DNA from: Pseudozobellia sp. WGM2
GTDB taxonomy: Bacteria; Bacteroidota; Bacteroidia; Flavobacteriales; Flavobacteriaceae
Direction: 5' to 3'
DNA length: 64,000 nucleotides
NCBI RefSeq assembly: GCF_017810075.1
Contig: NZ_JADNYK010000004.1
Coordinates: 248,001-312,000 of the forward strand
Below the pieces are notes generated by a model. That model was given only the letters and a program-made list of their open reading frames with translations. It was not told where the DNA came from and ran no database searches. Numbering within the stretch: the stretch's first letter is position 1; each line of letters opens with the position of its first letter. The position numbers and the translations under genes were made by a program. Below, one piece after another: positions 1-8,614 of the stretch.

Positions 1-638
1 TGTAAAGTTCTACCGGTAAGACCGATAGCCCCTTCGTAGTTCGGTGCACCAGAACCTGGATTGAAATAGGTCGTAGGCAAATCTGGTGCTACTTCAAGAA
101 CGTCATTTGCCAATACTGTAGTTAAAACTTCTGCAGTTACAGGGTTGTCGGTAAAACCATCTTTATCAGGACCATTAAGAATATCACCTAAAATATTCGG
201 CTGATAATTCACATCTTCTTCATTAAGACCTAAGAGTTGAGCATAAACATCGTGAAGACCTTCTAATCGGTTCTCAAAATCTTGCTGATAAAACTCAGCG
301 ATAGTGTGCGGCTCAGCTTGGTTATAAGGATCTTTGAAATCAGAAATACTTAAAACCGTATTGATACCTGGTCTACCCATAAAATCTACTTGAGCGTAAG
401 TTCCTGAAAAATCAGGTGCCTCGCCTGGCTCCATTGGTTCTGGGTCAGGATCCGGTGTCATGTCTTCACATGGTTGACATGAAGAACCTCCGCAGTCAAC
501 TGCAGTTTCAGTTCCGTTCATAATTCCATCGCTACAAGTAGCCTGAACAATTGAATTGTCATCATCTTCACTACAGGCTACAAACATTGTGACTGCACAA
601 AGCGACAAAAACATATATTTTAATGTATTAAGTCTCAT
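1..638 (-). CDS. DUF4331-type lipoprotein, C-terminal half (cut by window edge)
   Basis: The frame is open from an ATG at 638 to the left edge, so only the first 212 residues are seen. It starts with a signal peptide ending in a lipobox (FVACSEDD), so it should be a lipidated envelope protein. A cysteine-rich linker follows, CSDGIMNGTETAVDCGG then SCQPC, and a Pro/Asp/Glu stretch. The part after that (YAQVDFMGRPGINTVL onward) resembles the C-terminal half of DUF4331 proteins, while the gene just upstream carries the N-terminal half. The two genes are 26 bases apart and surely co-transcribed. Function of the family is unknown. I am fairly sure of the lipoprotein nature, less so of the domain split. 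Confidence 0.75.
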   Translation of the reverse strand, partial: MRLNTLKYMFLSLCAVTMFVACSEDDDNSIVQATCSDGIMNGTETAVDCGGSSCQPCEDMTPDPDPEPMEPGEAPDFSGTYAQVDFMGRPGINTVLSISDFKDPYNQAEPHTIAEFYQQDFENRLEGLHDVYAQLLGLNEEDVNYQPNILGDILNGPDKDGFTDNPVTAEVLTTVLANDVLEVAPDLPTTYFNPGSGAPNYEGAIGLTGRTL

Positions 639-664
639 TTTATTCTAATTTTTAGATTTGTTAT

Positions 665-1345
665 TTATTGTTTTCTGTTCGTAGTTACCCAAGTCTTGTA
701 AACCGGTAGACCTAAAACATTGGTACTTGTAGTTTCACCCAACATACTGTTCGGAATCTCTATAACCAAAGCCATAGTATTCGCACCATCAAAAGTATCA
801 ACAGCTTCACCTTCAGGTAAGAAACCTTCTGGTGCTTCACCACCGATTACCTTATTGAACTGGGTAAAGTCAAAGAAAAATGCATCTTGACGTGGTCCTG
901 CAAATAAAGAAACGCCAGCTTCTGTTGTAGTAGTAATAGGGTTTGCATCTGAAATCGCAACGCTACCCAATGGAGAGTCTACCAATACTTCACTAGACTT
1001 CCCTTTCATAGCTGGTGTAACAGGGCCGAAGAAATACATGGTATCGCCTCTTGGTAAAGCTTGAATGACCAAGTCTTCCATCAAATCATTATCGGTATCA
1101 ATATTGATTTCGGTCAATACATCTTCATCAAAGGTACCATAAGCCAAATCTGGCAGAACATTGGTTTGAAGATCTACAATAAATACAGTGTTGTCGGCAT
1201 TTGAAGGTGATTCAAAACCGTAAAAGTCAGCAATATCAGCAGTATTTCCTTCTGTGCTAGGCGCATCAATGTGATCCGCAGCCACCAGAACAATACCGAT
1301 TACGGTCAAGATTCCCAGACCGAATAAAAGTTTTGTCTTTTTCAT
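665..1345 (-). CDS. DUF4331 family protein, N-terminal half
   Basis: The protein has 226 residues and starts with an uncleaved or type I signal segment (KLLFGLGILTVIGIVLVAA). Directly after it comes the DUF4331 entry motif DHIDAPSTEGNTADIADFYG. The end, with NTMALVIEIPNSMLG and VYKTWVTTNR, matches the middle of normal DUF4331 proteins, where the chain would go on for another half; here the chain stops and the next gene, with its own lipobox, appears to supply the rest. Exported, function unknown. It is the first gene of a two-gene operon; no clear TAnnTTTG promoter was found upstream in 1346-1440. Confidence 0.85.
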   Translation of the reverse strand: MKKTKLLFGLGILTVIGIVLVAADHIDAPSTEGNTADIADFYGFESPSNADNTVFIVDLQTNVLPDLAYGTFDEDVLTEINIDTDNDLMEDLVIQALPRGDTMYFFGPVTPAMKGKSSEVLVDSPLGSVAISDANPITTTTEAGVSLFAGPRQDAFFFDFTQFNKVIGGEAPEGFLPEGEAVDTFDGANTMALVIEIPNSMLGETTSTNVLGLPVYKTWVTTNRKQ

Positions 1346-1644
1346 TTTAAGATTTTTTAAAGATTATGATTAATTATTTCACCCCTACTTACGGCAGATT
1401 TGTGCAGAGGTTTGGTTTGATTTGTTAAAGTAATGTTAAAGAATATTTTATATTTTTAATTCTAAACGCATTACTCTAACAATTCCTCATAAAATCACAA
1501 GACACATTACCTAATTAATTGAAAATCAGAAATTCTATTAATTTTTTTATCAATAATTCCTAGATGCGTTTTCTTAACTATAAAGTTTAATAATGAACAT
1601 ATTATTCATTTTGTAGTACTTTGGCTCTTTAAAAAAACTAAATT

Positions 1645-2832
1645 ATGAACCCTTCTGCTGCTGGTTGGATCGATAAGTTCGGTTCTCTTGTGGAAAATAA
1701 TCAGAGTCTCTATACAGACTACCAATCGCTATATGCCGGTTTAAAGCAAATGGGGTTTGTATATGGCGTCAATACCGAAATTTCAGCATTTGTAACTTCT
1801 GATTTAAAACTGTCTGAAGATGAAAAGGCCAAGGTTAATTTGCTAACTGCCTTATACGGCACATTTACCATAGAACTCGAAAACAATGATTTTTCATTGT
1901 TTCTTGAGCTCATTTTTAAATTTTATCAAGATCTAAAAGTGGGTAACAGTTCGCTGTTACATAAAATACTGATAGGCAAGAAAACCTCTTCACAGTTAGA
2001 GAAGTTAATCGATTCTCGAGTTTATTTAGAAGATAATCTACTGAGTAAAACATTTGGTGGCCTTATTACCAACTCCTTATTGTTTATTGATGTACTGCTC
2101 TTCAAGCAATACATGCATCAGCCAAAAGATATTAGGGCACACGCCGAGCGCTTAGAATACCTGACTATAAATATTACCTACCACGCCTTAAATTCAAAGG
2201 AGCAAAATAAAAGTGATGAAAGACTCGCACAGCTTTTTGCATCATCATTAACCTTTATTGATAGCGAAGCTGAAAACTTTGATGGAACGTACCGTGAACA
2301 GTTACTACAAAATAAGTCAATCTATGAAAATCACTATTTTCTCGATATGGCTTGCCTCACTGTTTGGGAAGATAAATCATTAGAATATCAAGAGTCGGAA
2401 TTTATTTTTGGCCTCGGAAAAGATTTAGGGTTTTCAGATGACCATATAAAAAGATCAGTCCAAGAAATTCAAAATTTCTTTAAAATGAATATGGAATCGG
2501 TACCATTTTTAAAGGATACAAACTTGGCTCTGCAATTATATGATAGTATGTCGAAAGTGGTGAATAAATTGATTTTGAGAAATAGTAAACGCCTGCAAAA
2601 AGAATTGGCAGAAAGTAAAGAATTGGTATTTCTCATTTCAAAATCGACAGTTAAGGATCTTACCCCAGAGGAGAAGAAAAAAGTACAAAATCAATTGATA
2701 GACATTTTTAAAAGTATACCTTCTCTAGCCATTTTTATACTGCCCGGTGGCGCAGTTTTATTGCCTATTTTCATTAAATTGATTCCCAAACTTTTGCCTT
2801 CGTCATTTGATGAAAATAGAATAGAAAAATAG
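1645..2832 (+). CDS. LETM1-related, biofilm-associated type protein
   Basis: This 395-residue protein has no signal peptide. The N-terminal 300 residues are mostly helical with no motif I can name. The last 60 residues, with LTPEEKKKVQNQLIDIFKSI followed by a hydrophobic stretch (LAIFILPGGAVLLPIFIKLI) and PKLLPSSF, match the short LETM1-like segment seen in flavobacterial proteins annotated as LETM1-related biofilm-associated. In mitochondria LETM1 is an inner-membrane cation exchanger, but only this C-terminal segment is shared, so that activity should not be assumed. The gene stands alone, facing away from the DUF4331 operon and converging on the LytTR operon. Confidence 0.75.
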   Translation: MNPSAAGWIDKFGSLVENNQSLYTDYQSLYAGLKQMGFVYGVNTEISAFVTSDLKLSEDEKAKVNLLTALYGTFTIELENNDFSLFLELIFKFYQDLKVGNSSLLHKILIGKKTSSQLEKLIDSRVYLEDNLLSKTFGGLITNSLLFIDVLLFKQYMHQPKDIRAHAERLEYLTINITYHALNSKEQNKSDERLAQLFASSLTFIDSEAENFDGTYREQLLQNKSIYENHYFLDMACLTVWEDKSLEYQESEFIFGLGKDLGFSDDHIKRSVQEIQNFFKMNMESVPFLKDTNLALQLYDSMSKVVNKLILRNSKRLQKELAESKELVFLISKSTVKDLTPEEKKKVQNQLIDIFKSIPSLAIFILPGGAVLLPIFIKLIPKLLPSSFDENRIEK

Positions 2833-2833
2833 T

Positions 2834-2881
2834 GCAATTTTAATCAAATTGCCATTATAAGAAAAATCTATTATTAGATTT
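2834..2881. terminator. possible convergent terminator region
   Basis: Two small AT-rich hairpins lie between two convergent stops. One is gcaattt/aaattgc (2834-2840 and 2846-2852). The other is aaatcta/tagattt (2864-2870 and 2875-2881), which on the minus strand runs into a short T stretch. Stems are weak, so this is tentative. Confidence 0.3.
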
Positions 2882-2912
2882 ATATGGTTTAATATCAAAT
2901 AATTAAATTACA

Positions 2913-3668
2913 CTATTCCAACCAAAGCTTAAAGTCTCTTACACGCTCTCGACTTACGATGATTTCTTGATTAGAAAAGTGATTTAGCTTAATTTGTAAG
3001 CGCGAATTGGTGTATGAAATAATATCCTTTATATGGTTGATGTTAACATAAAATTTACGGTTCGTGCGAAAGAAAAATTGAGGCTGAAGCTCGTTCTGTA
3101 AATTTTCAAGGGTCGTATCTAAAAGGTAATTTCGCCCTTCTGTAGTAGCGGCATAGGTACCCTTATTTTCACTATAAAAACATTCAATATCGTCGGCATT
3201 TATAATTTTCAGGTGCTGCCCCACCTTAGCTGTAAACCTCTTTTTATATTCTCGCTCGATAGGGTTCACCAAAAGCCTTTTGATGTCTTCGAAATCAAGA
3301 GCCATATTTTGAACTTTTGGCTTGAGTAACCGATATTTTTTTACGGCACCTTGAAGTTCTTCTTCGTCAATTGGCTTTAATAGGTAATCGATACTGTTCA
3401 ACTTAAAGGCCTGTAGCGCATATTCATCATAAGCGGTAGTGAAAATAATAGCGCTTCGCACTTCAATCTGTTCAAAAATCTCAAATGAAAGTCCGTCTGA
3501 AAGTTGAATGTCCAAAAATATCAAATCGGGGTGCTCATGACTCTTGAACCATTCGATAGACTCTTTGACGGAGTGCAATAGCGTTGTAACTTCGACATCA
3601 AGTCGTTCTAATAATCTCGATAATCTGCGCGCTGAAGGCTTTTCGTCTTCTATAATTATAGTTTTCAT
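2913..3668 (-). CDS. LytTR-type response regulator
   Basis: The 251-residue protein has a receiver domain (about 1-115) and a LytTR DNA-binding domain (about 145-250). The receiver is complete: acidic pair E7/D8, phospho-acceptor D53 in FLDIQLSDG, threonine at about 77-78 and K98 in DYLLKP. The LytTR part shows FYSENKGTYAAT and FRTNRKFYVNINHI. It is the last gene of an operon that begins with a LytS/YehU-like kinase and contains three 2TM proteins, so that kinase is its likely partner. The targets cannot be read from the sequence; nearby promoters are candidates because many LytTR systems control adjacent membrane-protein genes. Confidence 0.93.
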   Translation of the reverse strand: MKTIIIEDEKPSARRLSRLLERLDVEVTTLLHSVKESIEWFKSHEHPDLIFLDIQLSDGLSFEIFEQIEVRSAIIFTTAYDEYALQAFKLNSIDYLLKPIDEEELQGAVKKYRLLKPKVQNMALDFEDIKRLLVNPIEREYKKRFTAKVGQHLKIINADDIECFYSENKGTYAATTEGRNYLLDTTLENLQNELQPQFFFRTNRKFYVNINHIKDIISYTNSRLQIKLNHFSNQEIIVSRERVRDFKLWLE

Positions 3669-3731
3669 TTAATTTGGTCGGTTTTAGGTTGGTTTTACTT
3701 CATACCGAAGGTTCTGAATTTCATTTAAAGA

Positions 3732-4082
3732 CTACTCCCCATCCTCTTTCATAAACTTCTGTAGTTGGTTTTGCTCCCAATCTTTTATGAATTTTGGTTT
3801 TAATTCACTCCAAGTTTTGCCTTTTAATTTGAAAACTACAACTCCGTGAATAACGAGACCGACTCCCCATAAGACGGGGGTTAAAATTACATTCCAGCTC
3901 AACCATTCAAAAAAAGCAGGGTCATCGACACCCTTACTTACAAAAAATTCATAACCCCTGTCTTTCACTAAAAAAAGTATGGTATTCGCGATTACATAAA
4001 CTTTCAAGTGATCATAAAACCCCTTTATATTTTGAACCCTTTTTTGGGCTTTCTTGAATTTAGACCTTTTTTCCGTTTTCAT
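3732..4082 (-). CDS. 2TM domain protein (third of three)
   Basis: A small protein of 116 residues counted from the ATG at 4082; a longer reading would need a TTG at 4112. It has the 2TM layout: a basic helix (FKKAQKRVQNIKGFYDHL), two membrane helices (about VYVIANTILFLV and NVILTPVLWGVGLVIHGVVV) and a tail, WEQNQLQKFMKED. The kinase at the head of the operon ends in the same module. It lies between another 2TM gene and the LytTR regulator. Likely a membrane partner of the kinase or of the other 2TM proteins; this is inference. Confidence 0.85.
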   Translation of the reverse strand: MKTEKRSKFKKAQKRVQNIKGFYDHLKVYVIANTILFLVKDRGYEFFVSKGVDDPAFFEWLSWNVILTPVLWGVGLVIHGVVVFKLKGKTWSELKPKFIKDWEQNQLQKFMKEDGE

Positions 4083-4108
4083 ATGATTGACTTTGCCCTT
4101 AGTTTTGA

Positions 4109-4456
4109 TCAATATTTTTTAACATCCTCCCTATCTTCATCCATAAATTTCCGAATTTGCCGCTCTTCCCACTCTTTACTAAATAAGGGATTGAAAGAGA
4201 ATACCTTTACTGCATGAAAAGCCAAACCCAGCCCCCAAAAGAAAGGGGTCATAAGTGAGCCAAAATTAAAAATCGATTCAGCAAACGACTCCCCTTGATT
4301 CATTCTTATTACAACACTTACAGTAATTATAAATAGATTAACCAACACGTAAACGGTTAGGTGGGTATAAAAGCCCTTTAACTCATTCACTTTTTTTCTG
4401 GCTCTCAACTTTTTATCTCTTTTATTAGCTTCCATAGTAATATTTTTTATTCCCAT
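4109..4456 (-). CDS. 2TM domain protein (second of three)
   Basis: 115 residues from the ATG at 4456, which overlaps the end of the previous gene by 10 bases; an internal ATG at 4435 is an alternative start. The module is LRARKKVNELKGFYTHL, two membrane helices, then WEERQIRKFMDEDRE. The linker between the helices is longer than in its neighbours and holds MNQGESFAESIFNF. The overlapping stop/start arrangement suggests coupled translation with the first 2TM gene. No catalytic residues are visible; a structural or sensory role is likely. Confidence 0.85.
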   Translation of the reverse strand: MGIKNITMEANKRDKKLRARKKVNELKGFYTHLTVYVLVNLFIITVSVVIRMNQGESFAESIFNFGSLMTPFFWGLGLAFHAVKVFSFNPLFSKEWEERQIRKFMDEDREDVKKY

Positions 4457-4749
4457 CTACTTAAACGTTCATCTTCTTGCATAAATTCCTTTATTTTTCG
4501 CTCTTCCCAATTTCTACCGAAAAAAGGGTTCTTTCCAAAAGCTTTTATTCCCTGAAAAATCAGCCCTATACCCCAGCCCATAGCGGCCCAAAGAAACCAT
4601 GGGTAGTTCCATCGGTCTGTATAGTAATTCAATCCGGCCAAAAAACCGATAACTACAATATATGACAATAGGCTCATGTAAAATTTCTTCACTTCTTCAA
4701 CACGTTCCTTTGCCCTTAAATACTTGTTTTCTTTTTCTACGTTTCTCAT
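4447..4749 (-). CDS. 2TM domain protein (first of three)
   Basis: A 100-residue protein consisting of little more than the 2TM module: YLRAKERVEEVKKFYMSLL, a first helix (SYIVVIGFLAGLNYY), a short loop with a WNYPWFLW stretch, a second helix (AMGWGIGLIFQGIKAF), and NPFFGRNWEERKIKEFM. Of the three it is the closest to the C-terminal domain of the kinase 120 bases upstream, including the loop and the NP-x-x-G-x-x-WEE-K signature. It may have arisen by copying that domain. Confidence 0.87.
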   Translation of the reverse strand: MRNVEKENKYLRAKERVEEVKKFYMSLLSYIVVIGFLAGLNYYTDRWNYPWFLWAAMGWGIGLIFQGIKAFGKNPFFGRNWEERKIKEFMQEDERLSRWE

Positions 4750-4869
4750 GGTCGATTAATTTATGTTGTTACCCAAATATCTAATAATCTAAAGGCTTCA
4801 GTAAATCTTTGTCTCTCAGTTGTCATTTTCTAAGGATGAATTGTATTCCCATTGGTTTATCCCACTCAT

Positions 4870-6207
4870 TCAAAATTGGTCATCCTCCATATATTCTCTC
4901 ATCTTTTTTTCTTCCCAGCTCTTTCCCCACAAGGGATTATAACCAAAAGCTGCCATGGCATGCATAGTAAGTCCAAAACCCCAGCCGAATACAGGAAATA
5001 AAGCCCAAGGAAACGAGGTTGTCTTATAATTGAGAAAAATCAAAAACGGTATCACAATTAAGTAGGCTAACAGATTACCATAGAACGCCTTAATTCCCTC
5101 AACACGCTCCTTGGCCTTTTCATACCGCTTATCATCAATATACTCTCGTTGCGTTTCTACCGCCGAAATTCGCTTGGTCAGCATTGGCAAGCGCACCATA
5201 AAATCGGTTTCTGACCGCTCAATATTTAAAGTTTTATCCGTTAGTACCGCATAGCGCTGTCTTATATTCTGCAACCCCACACCGGTACTTTTTTTCAATA
5301 CCTGTTTTTCTTGAAGATTATTTACAACGACCAGCATGCCTTGCTCTTCATAAACTTTTATCTTGAGTGGTCTTTCGGCGCTAACCACATTATGTTTGAC
5401 CGCATTTTCAAGCAATAACTGCAGAGATAGCGGAACAATTTTAGCCTCCTTGATAGCGCTTGCTTCCGGTATATCAAAAACGATGCTATCTTCAAACCTC
5501 ATCTTCAAAAGTTGTACGTAGGTTTTAGCAAATTTCAACTCTTCATCTACCGAAATTAAATCTTTATTTTTTTGTTCAAGTACATACCGATAAACCTTTG
5601 AAAGTGAAGTGGTAAACTTTTGCGCTTGCAAAGGATCCTCTTCTATTAAACTCGTTAACACATTTAAACTATTAAAAAGAAAATGAGGGTCTAGTTGGTT
5701 TTTCAGCGCATTAAATTGTGCAGAAGCCGTACCTGCAATTATCTTTTGCTCTTTGACCTTGGTTTCTTGGCGAAACTTGTAATAATAGAAACCATAAAAT
5801 ACAAAGAGGACGACTGCGGAAATAAGTAGCGAATAGTAATAGTCGCCAACAGTTTCATTTTGTAAAAAGTCAACGAAAGGCACTCGGTACATACCGACCA
5901 ATAAAATGAATCGTGCCAGAAATATACCAAATACAGAGACTATAAAACTGCAAGCCAGCCCTGTAACCAATCTTTTCAAAGACCCAAAATTATTCCCCAA
6001 CCGCATATTGAGAAAACGCCATGTATAGACATTGACTAGATAAAGAATGATTGAAAACAACATGTTTTCATAATACTCTTGCCACGCCCATTGAAGGGTT
6101 ACACCTTCTTCGAACCAGCCCGTAAAATAGAAACTGACAAGAATGACAAAATAGATAAGCGTGCCTATTATAACTGCCCTACCAATATCTTTGATGAAAT
6201 TTTGCAT
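4870..6207 (-). CDS. LytS/YehU-type sensor histidine kinase fused to a C-terminal 2TM domain
   Basis: 445 residues from the ATG at 6207; a GTG at 6213 is also possible. Four membrane helices (about 11-31, 50-67, 82-106, 125-143) make the sensor region. The kinase core follows with its phospho-accepting histidine at about 175 (LDPHFLFNSLN), the N-box LLENAVKHN around 268 and GVGLQNIRQR around 310. The last 85 residues (about 360-445) form a 2TM domain with its own two helices and the tail WEEKKMREYMEDD, so the C-terminus is again membrane bound. It heads the operon of three 2TM proteins and a LytTR regulator. No extracellular ligand-binding domain is visible, so the signal is probably sensed within the membrane. 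Confidence 0.92.
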   Translation of the reverse strand: MQNFIKDIGRAVIIGTLIYFVILVSFYFTGWFEEGVTLQWAWQEYYENMLFSIILYLVNVYTWRFLNMRLGNNFGSLKRLVTGLACSFIVSVFGIFLARFILLVGMYRVPFVDFLQNETVGDYYYSLLISAVVLFVFYGFYYYKFRQETKVKEQKIIAGTASAQFNALKNQLDPHFLFNSLNVLTSLIEEDPLQAQKFTTSLSKVYRYVLEQKNKDLISVDEELKFAKTYVQLLKMRFEDSIVFDIPEASAIKEAKIVPLSLQLLLENAVKHNVVSAERPLKIKVYEEQGMLVVVNNLQEKQVLKKSTGVGLQNIRQRYAVLTDKTLNIERSETDFMVRLPMLTKRISAVETQREYIDDKRYEKAKERVEGIKAFYGNLLAYLIVIPFLIFLNYKTTSFPWALFPVFGWGFGLTMHAMAAFGYNPLWGKSWEEKKMREYMEDDQF

Positions 6208-6479
6208 ATTCACTTATCTTGTCTTAGAATACCCCAGTTCCCTAAGTATTTTTTAGCAATCTGAACCTTCTAAAGTTAACAAAAGTTGAACTCTCCAGAT
6301 TAATTTCCAACTCCTCGAAATCATTATTTTATATGATCTCAGCAAATATTTCCCTTTGTATGGCATTATCCTAAAAAAATACTCTGAATCGTAGTAATCG
6401 ACACCCCAATCGTTACTATAATCTCAATTTAAAAGCACCTTTTATCATTTTAGCTATATTAGCAACTCTCTAAAAACAT

Positions 6480-7475
6480 ATGAAAACTCTAACTATCAAA
6501 ATCATCCTTCTACTTTCGACCATCAGTTTTTGTCAAAAGACTGTTGCTCAAAGCACCTACAAAGACCAATTCGCACATACATTTTCGATAGTAGCCCGAG
6601 ACAAAACTACTGGAGAAATGGCCGTTGGCGTTCAAAGCCATTGGTTTTCCGTAGGAACTATTGTTGCTTGGGGAAAGTCGGGAGTTGGGGTTGTAGCCAC
6701 CCAATCTTTTGTAAACCCTGCATACGGCCCAGAAGGCCTACAGTTAATGAGCGATGGTAAAACGGCCGAGGAAGCACTTAATAAGCTGACCGCTAAAGAC
6801 GAGGGAAAAGATTTTAGACAAATAGGGTTTTTAGACGTGGCGGGAAATGCCTCTTCGTTCACAGGGGAGAAATGCGTTCAATCGGCAAGTCATTATGTAG
6901 GTGATAATTTTGCAGTACAGGCGAATATGATGCTCAATGACCAAGTAGTGCCCGCCATGAAAAAAGCTTTTGAGGCCAATTCAGAGCTACCGTTGGCCGA
7001 ACGCGTAGTTAAAGTTTTGTTGGCCGCCCAAAATGCCGGTGGAGATATTCGTGGCAAGCAATCAGCGGCCTTATTGGTCGTGAATGCGGAACCGGTGGAA
7101 AATGTCTGGCAAGACAAAAAGGTAGATTTAAGAGTTGACGACAGCGCCGCACCGCTAGCGGAACTCGAACGCCTATTAAGAGTTCATAGAGCTTACGATC
7201 ACATGAACAAAGGCGATTTGGCTATCGAAGTCAATGATATGGATGCAGCGCTAAAAGAATACGGAGCCGCCCAAAAAATGTTTCCGGAAAATCTCGAAAT
7301 GAAATACTGGACTGCCATCGCCCTGGCGAATAGTGGAAAATTGAAGGATGCCCTACCTATTTTCAAGACCGTCTTTTCTAAAGACGACAACTGGAGAACC
7401 CTAACAAAACGCCTTCCAAAATCAGGTCTGCTGACCGTTTCAGAAGGCGATTTTCAAAAGATTATGGGTCTTTAG
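6480..7475 (+). CDS. secreted DUF1028 protein with TPR-like tail
   Basis: 331 residues with a signal peptide ending near TVAQ. Residues 25-230 are a DUF1028 domain, recognised by HTFSIVARDKTTGEMAVGVQ, VATQSFVNPAYGPEGL and GGDIRGKQSAAL; the family is thought to have an Ntn-hydrolase-like fold, but no activity is established. The last 100 residues contain helical pairs of TPR style (NDMDAALKEYGAAQKMFPEN, SGKLKDALPIFKTVFSKDD). It stands alone and ends six bases before the oppositely oriented Gfo/Idh/MocA gene. Confidence 0.85.
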   Translation: MKTLTIKIILLLSTISFCQKTVAQSTYKDQFAHTFSIVARDKTTGEMAVGVQSHWFSVGTIVAWGKSGVGVVATQSFVNPAYGPEGLQLMSDGKTAEEALNKLTAKDEGKDFRQIGFLDVAGNASSFTGEKCVQSASHYVGDNFAVQANMMLNDQVVPAMKKAFEANSELPLAERVVKVLLAAQNAGGDIRGKQSAALLVVNAEPVENVWQDKKVDLRVDDSAAPLAELERLLRVHRAYDHMNKGDLAIEVNDMDAALKEYGAAQKMFPENLEMKYWTAIALANSGKLKDALPIFKTVFSKDDNWRTLTKRLPKSGLLTVSEGDFQKIMGL

Positions 7476-7481
7476 ATGTTA

Positions 7482-8609
7482 TTACGATAAAGTGAACTCT
7501 GGTAGTTTGATGATTTCCCCTCCTTTTAAAGCAGACTCATGCGCCAGAATACCTACGCAGGTAATGTTCGCAGATTGTTTTGCATTCGGATAAGGAGATT
7601 CTTTCTGCACCAACGCATCAACGAAAATATGCACTAGGTGCGGATGTGAACCACCGTGCCCGGCGCCTTGGGTGAACGATAAATGCTGGTTGTCATCGGT
7701 ATCATAGACACCTTGAGTCGTAAAAGGCTGTATCTCTTTGGGAAGCAATTTTGCAAAATCAGGACTTTCAACCTCCTCAGGTATTTCAGGCTCAGGTTTC
7801 TTAGCGGTATGCACCACCAAAGGCTTCCCTTCTATTAATGGCCATTCTACCGACTTTTTGGATCCGTACACTTCAAAACTCTCTCGATACTGGCGGGCTA
7901 CATCGAACAACGAACGGTATACTTGGGCGCTTAAATCTGAATCTTTGAATTTAATGTGTGTCGTTTCAACCGCAAAAGGAGAATTGTAATGCCCGATTAA
8001 CTCTTCACGAATGGTTCCTGAACCAAAACACGAGACATACTCGGCCTGACCTCTAGTCAATGCCAAAACCGGACCAACACAATGGGTCGCATAGTGCATT
8101 GGGGGTAACCCTGGCCAATAATTAGGCCAACCGTCCATATCTTGCTGATGACTGGCTTTCAAGAACTGAACCTTACCCAATTCACCATTATCATACAATT
8201 CTTTCATGTACAAAAACTCACGTGCATAGACGACTGTTTCCATCATCATATACGTTAGACCGGTCTCTTCAGTCAAGCGAACAATTTCTTCACACTCCTC
8301 GACAGTCGTGGCCATAGGTACCGTACACGCTACATGTTTGCCCGCTTTCAAGGCCTTGATAGATTGAATTCCGTGATCCGGAATCGGAGTGTTTATATGC
8401 ACCGCATCGATATCGGGATCTCTGAGAAGCTCATCATAATCGGTATATCTTTTTTCAATATTAAAGGCATCGGCCAACTCATTAAGTTTTTTCTCGTTAC
8501 GCTGAGAAATCGCAACTAAATTGGCATTAGGGTGTTTTTGATAAATAGGTATAAACTCTGCACCAAATCCTAATCCGACGATTGCAATATTTATTTTCTT
8601 ATTATCCAT
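7482..8609 (-). CDS. Gfo/Idh/MocA family protein lacking the EKP lysine
   Basis: 375 residues. The N-terminal Rossmann domain (about 1-125) opens with IAIVGLGFGAEF for NAD(P) binding, and a C-terminal alpha/beta domain follows with GAGHGGSHPHLVHIF near the end. Family members normally carry EKP, whose lysine is in the active site; here the aligned stretch is KHVACTVPMATT, with T96-V97-P98. The protein may therefore work without that lysine or use another residue. It is the last gene of an apparent three-gene operon with a TIM-barrel isomerase and a periplasmic dehydrogenase-like protein, so a sugar or polyol route is likely. The substrate is unknown. Confidence 0.9.
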   Translation of the reverse strand: MDNKKINIAIVGLGFGAEFIPIYQKHPNANLVAISQRNEKKLNELADAFNIEKRYTDYDELLRDPDIDAVHINTPIPDHGIQSIKALKAGKHVACTVPMATTVEECEEIVRLTEETGLTYMMMETVVYAREFLYMKELYDNGELGKVQFLKASHQQDMDGWPNYWPGLPPMHYATHCVGPVLALTRGQAEYVSCFGSGTIREELIGHYNSPFAVETTHIKFKDSDLSAQVYRSLFDVARQYRESFEVYGSKKSVEWPLIEGKPLVVHTAKKPEPEIPEEVESPDFAKLLPKEIQPFTTQGVYDTDDNQHLSFTQGAGHGGSHPHLVHIFVDALVQKESPYPNAKQSANITCVGILAHESALKGGEIIKLPEFTLS

Positions 8610-8614
8610 ATGTA

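Noticed and set aside
638-665. Frameshift splitting one DUF4331 gene
   Set aside because: The downstream half has its own ATG, signal peptide and lipobox, so it is a separate gene.
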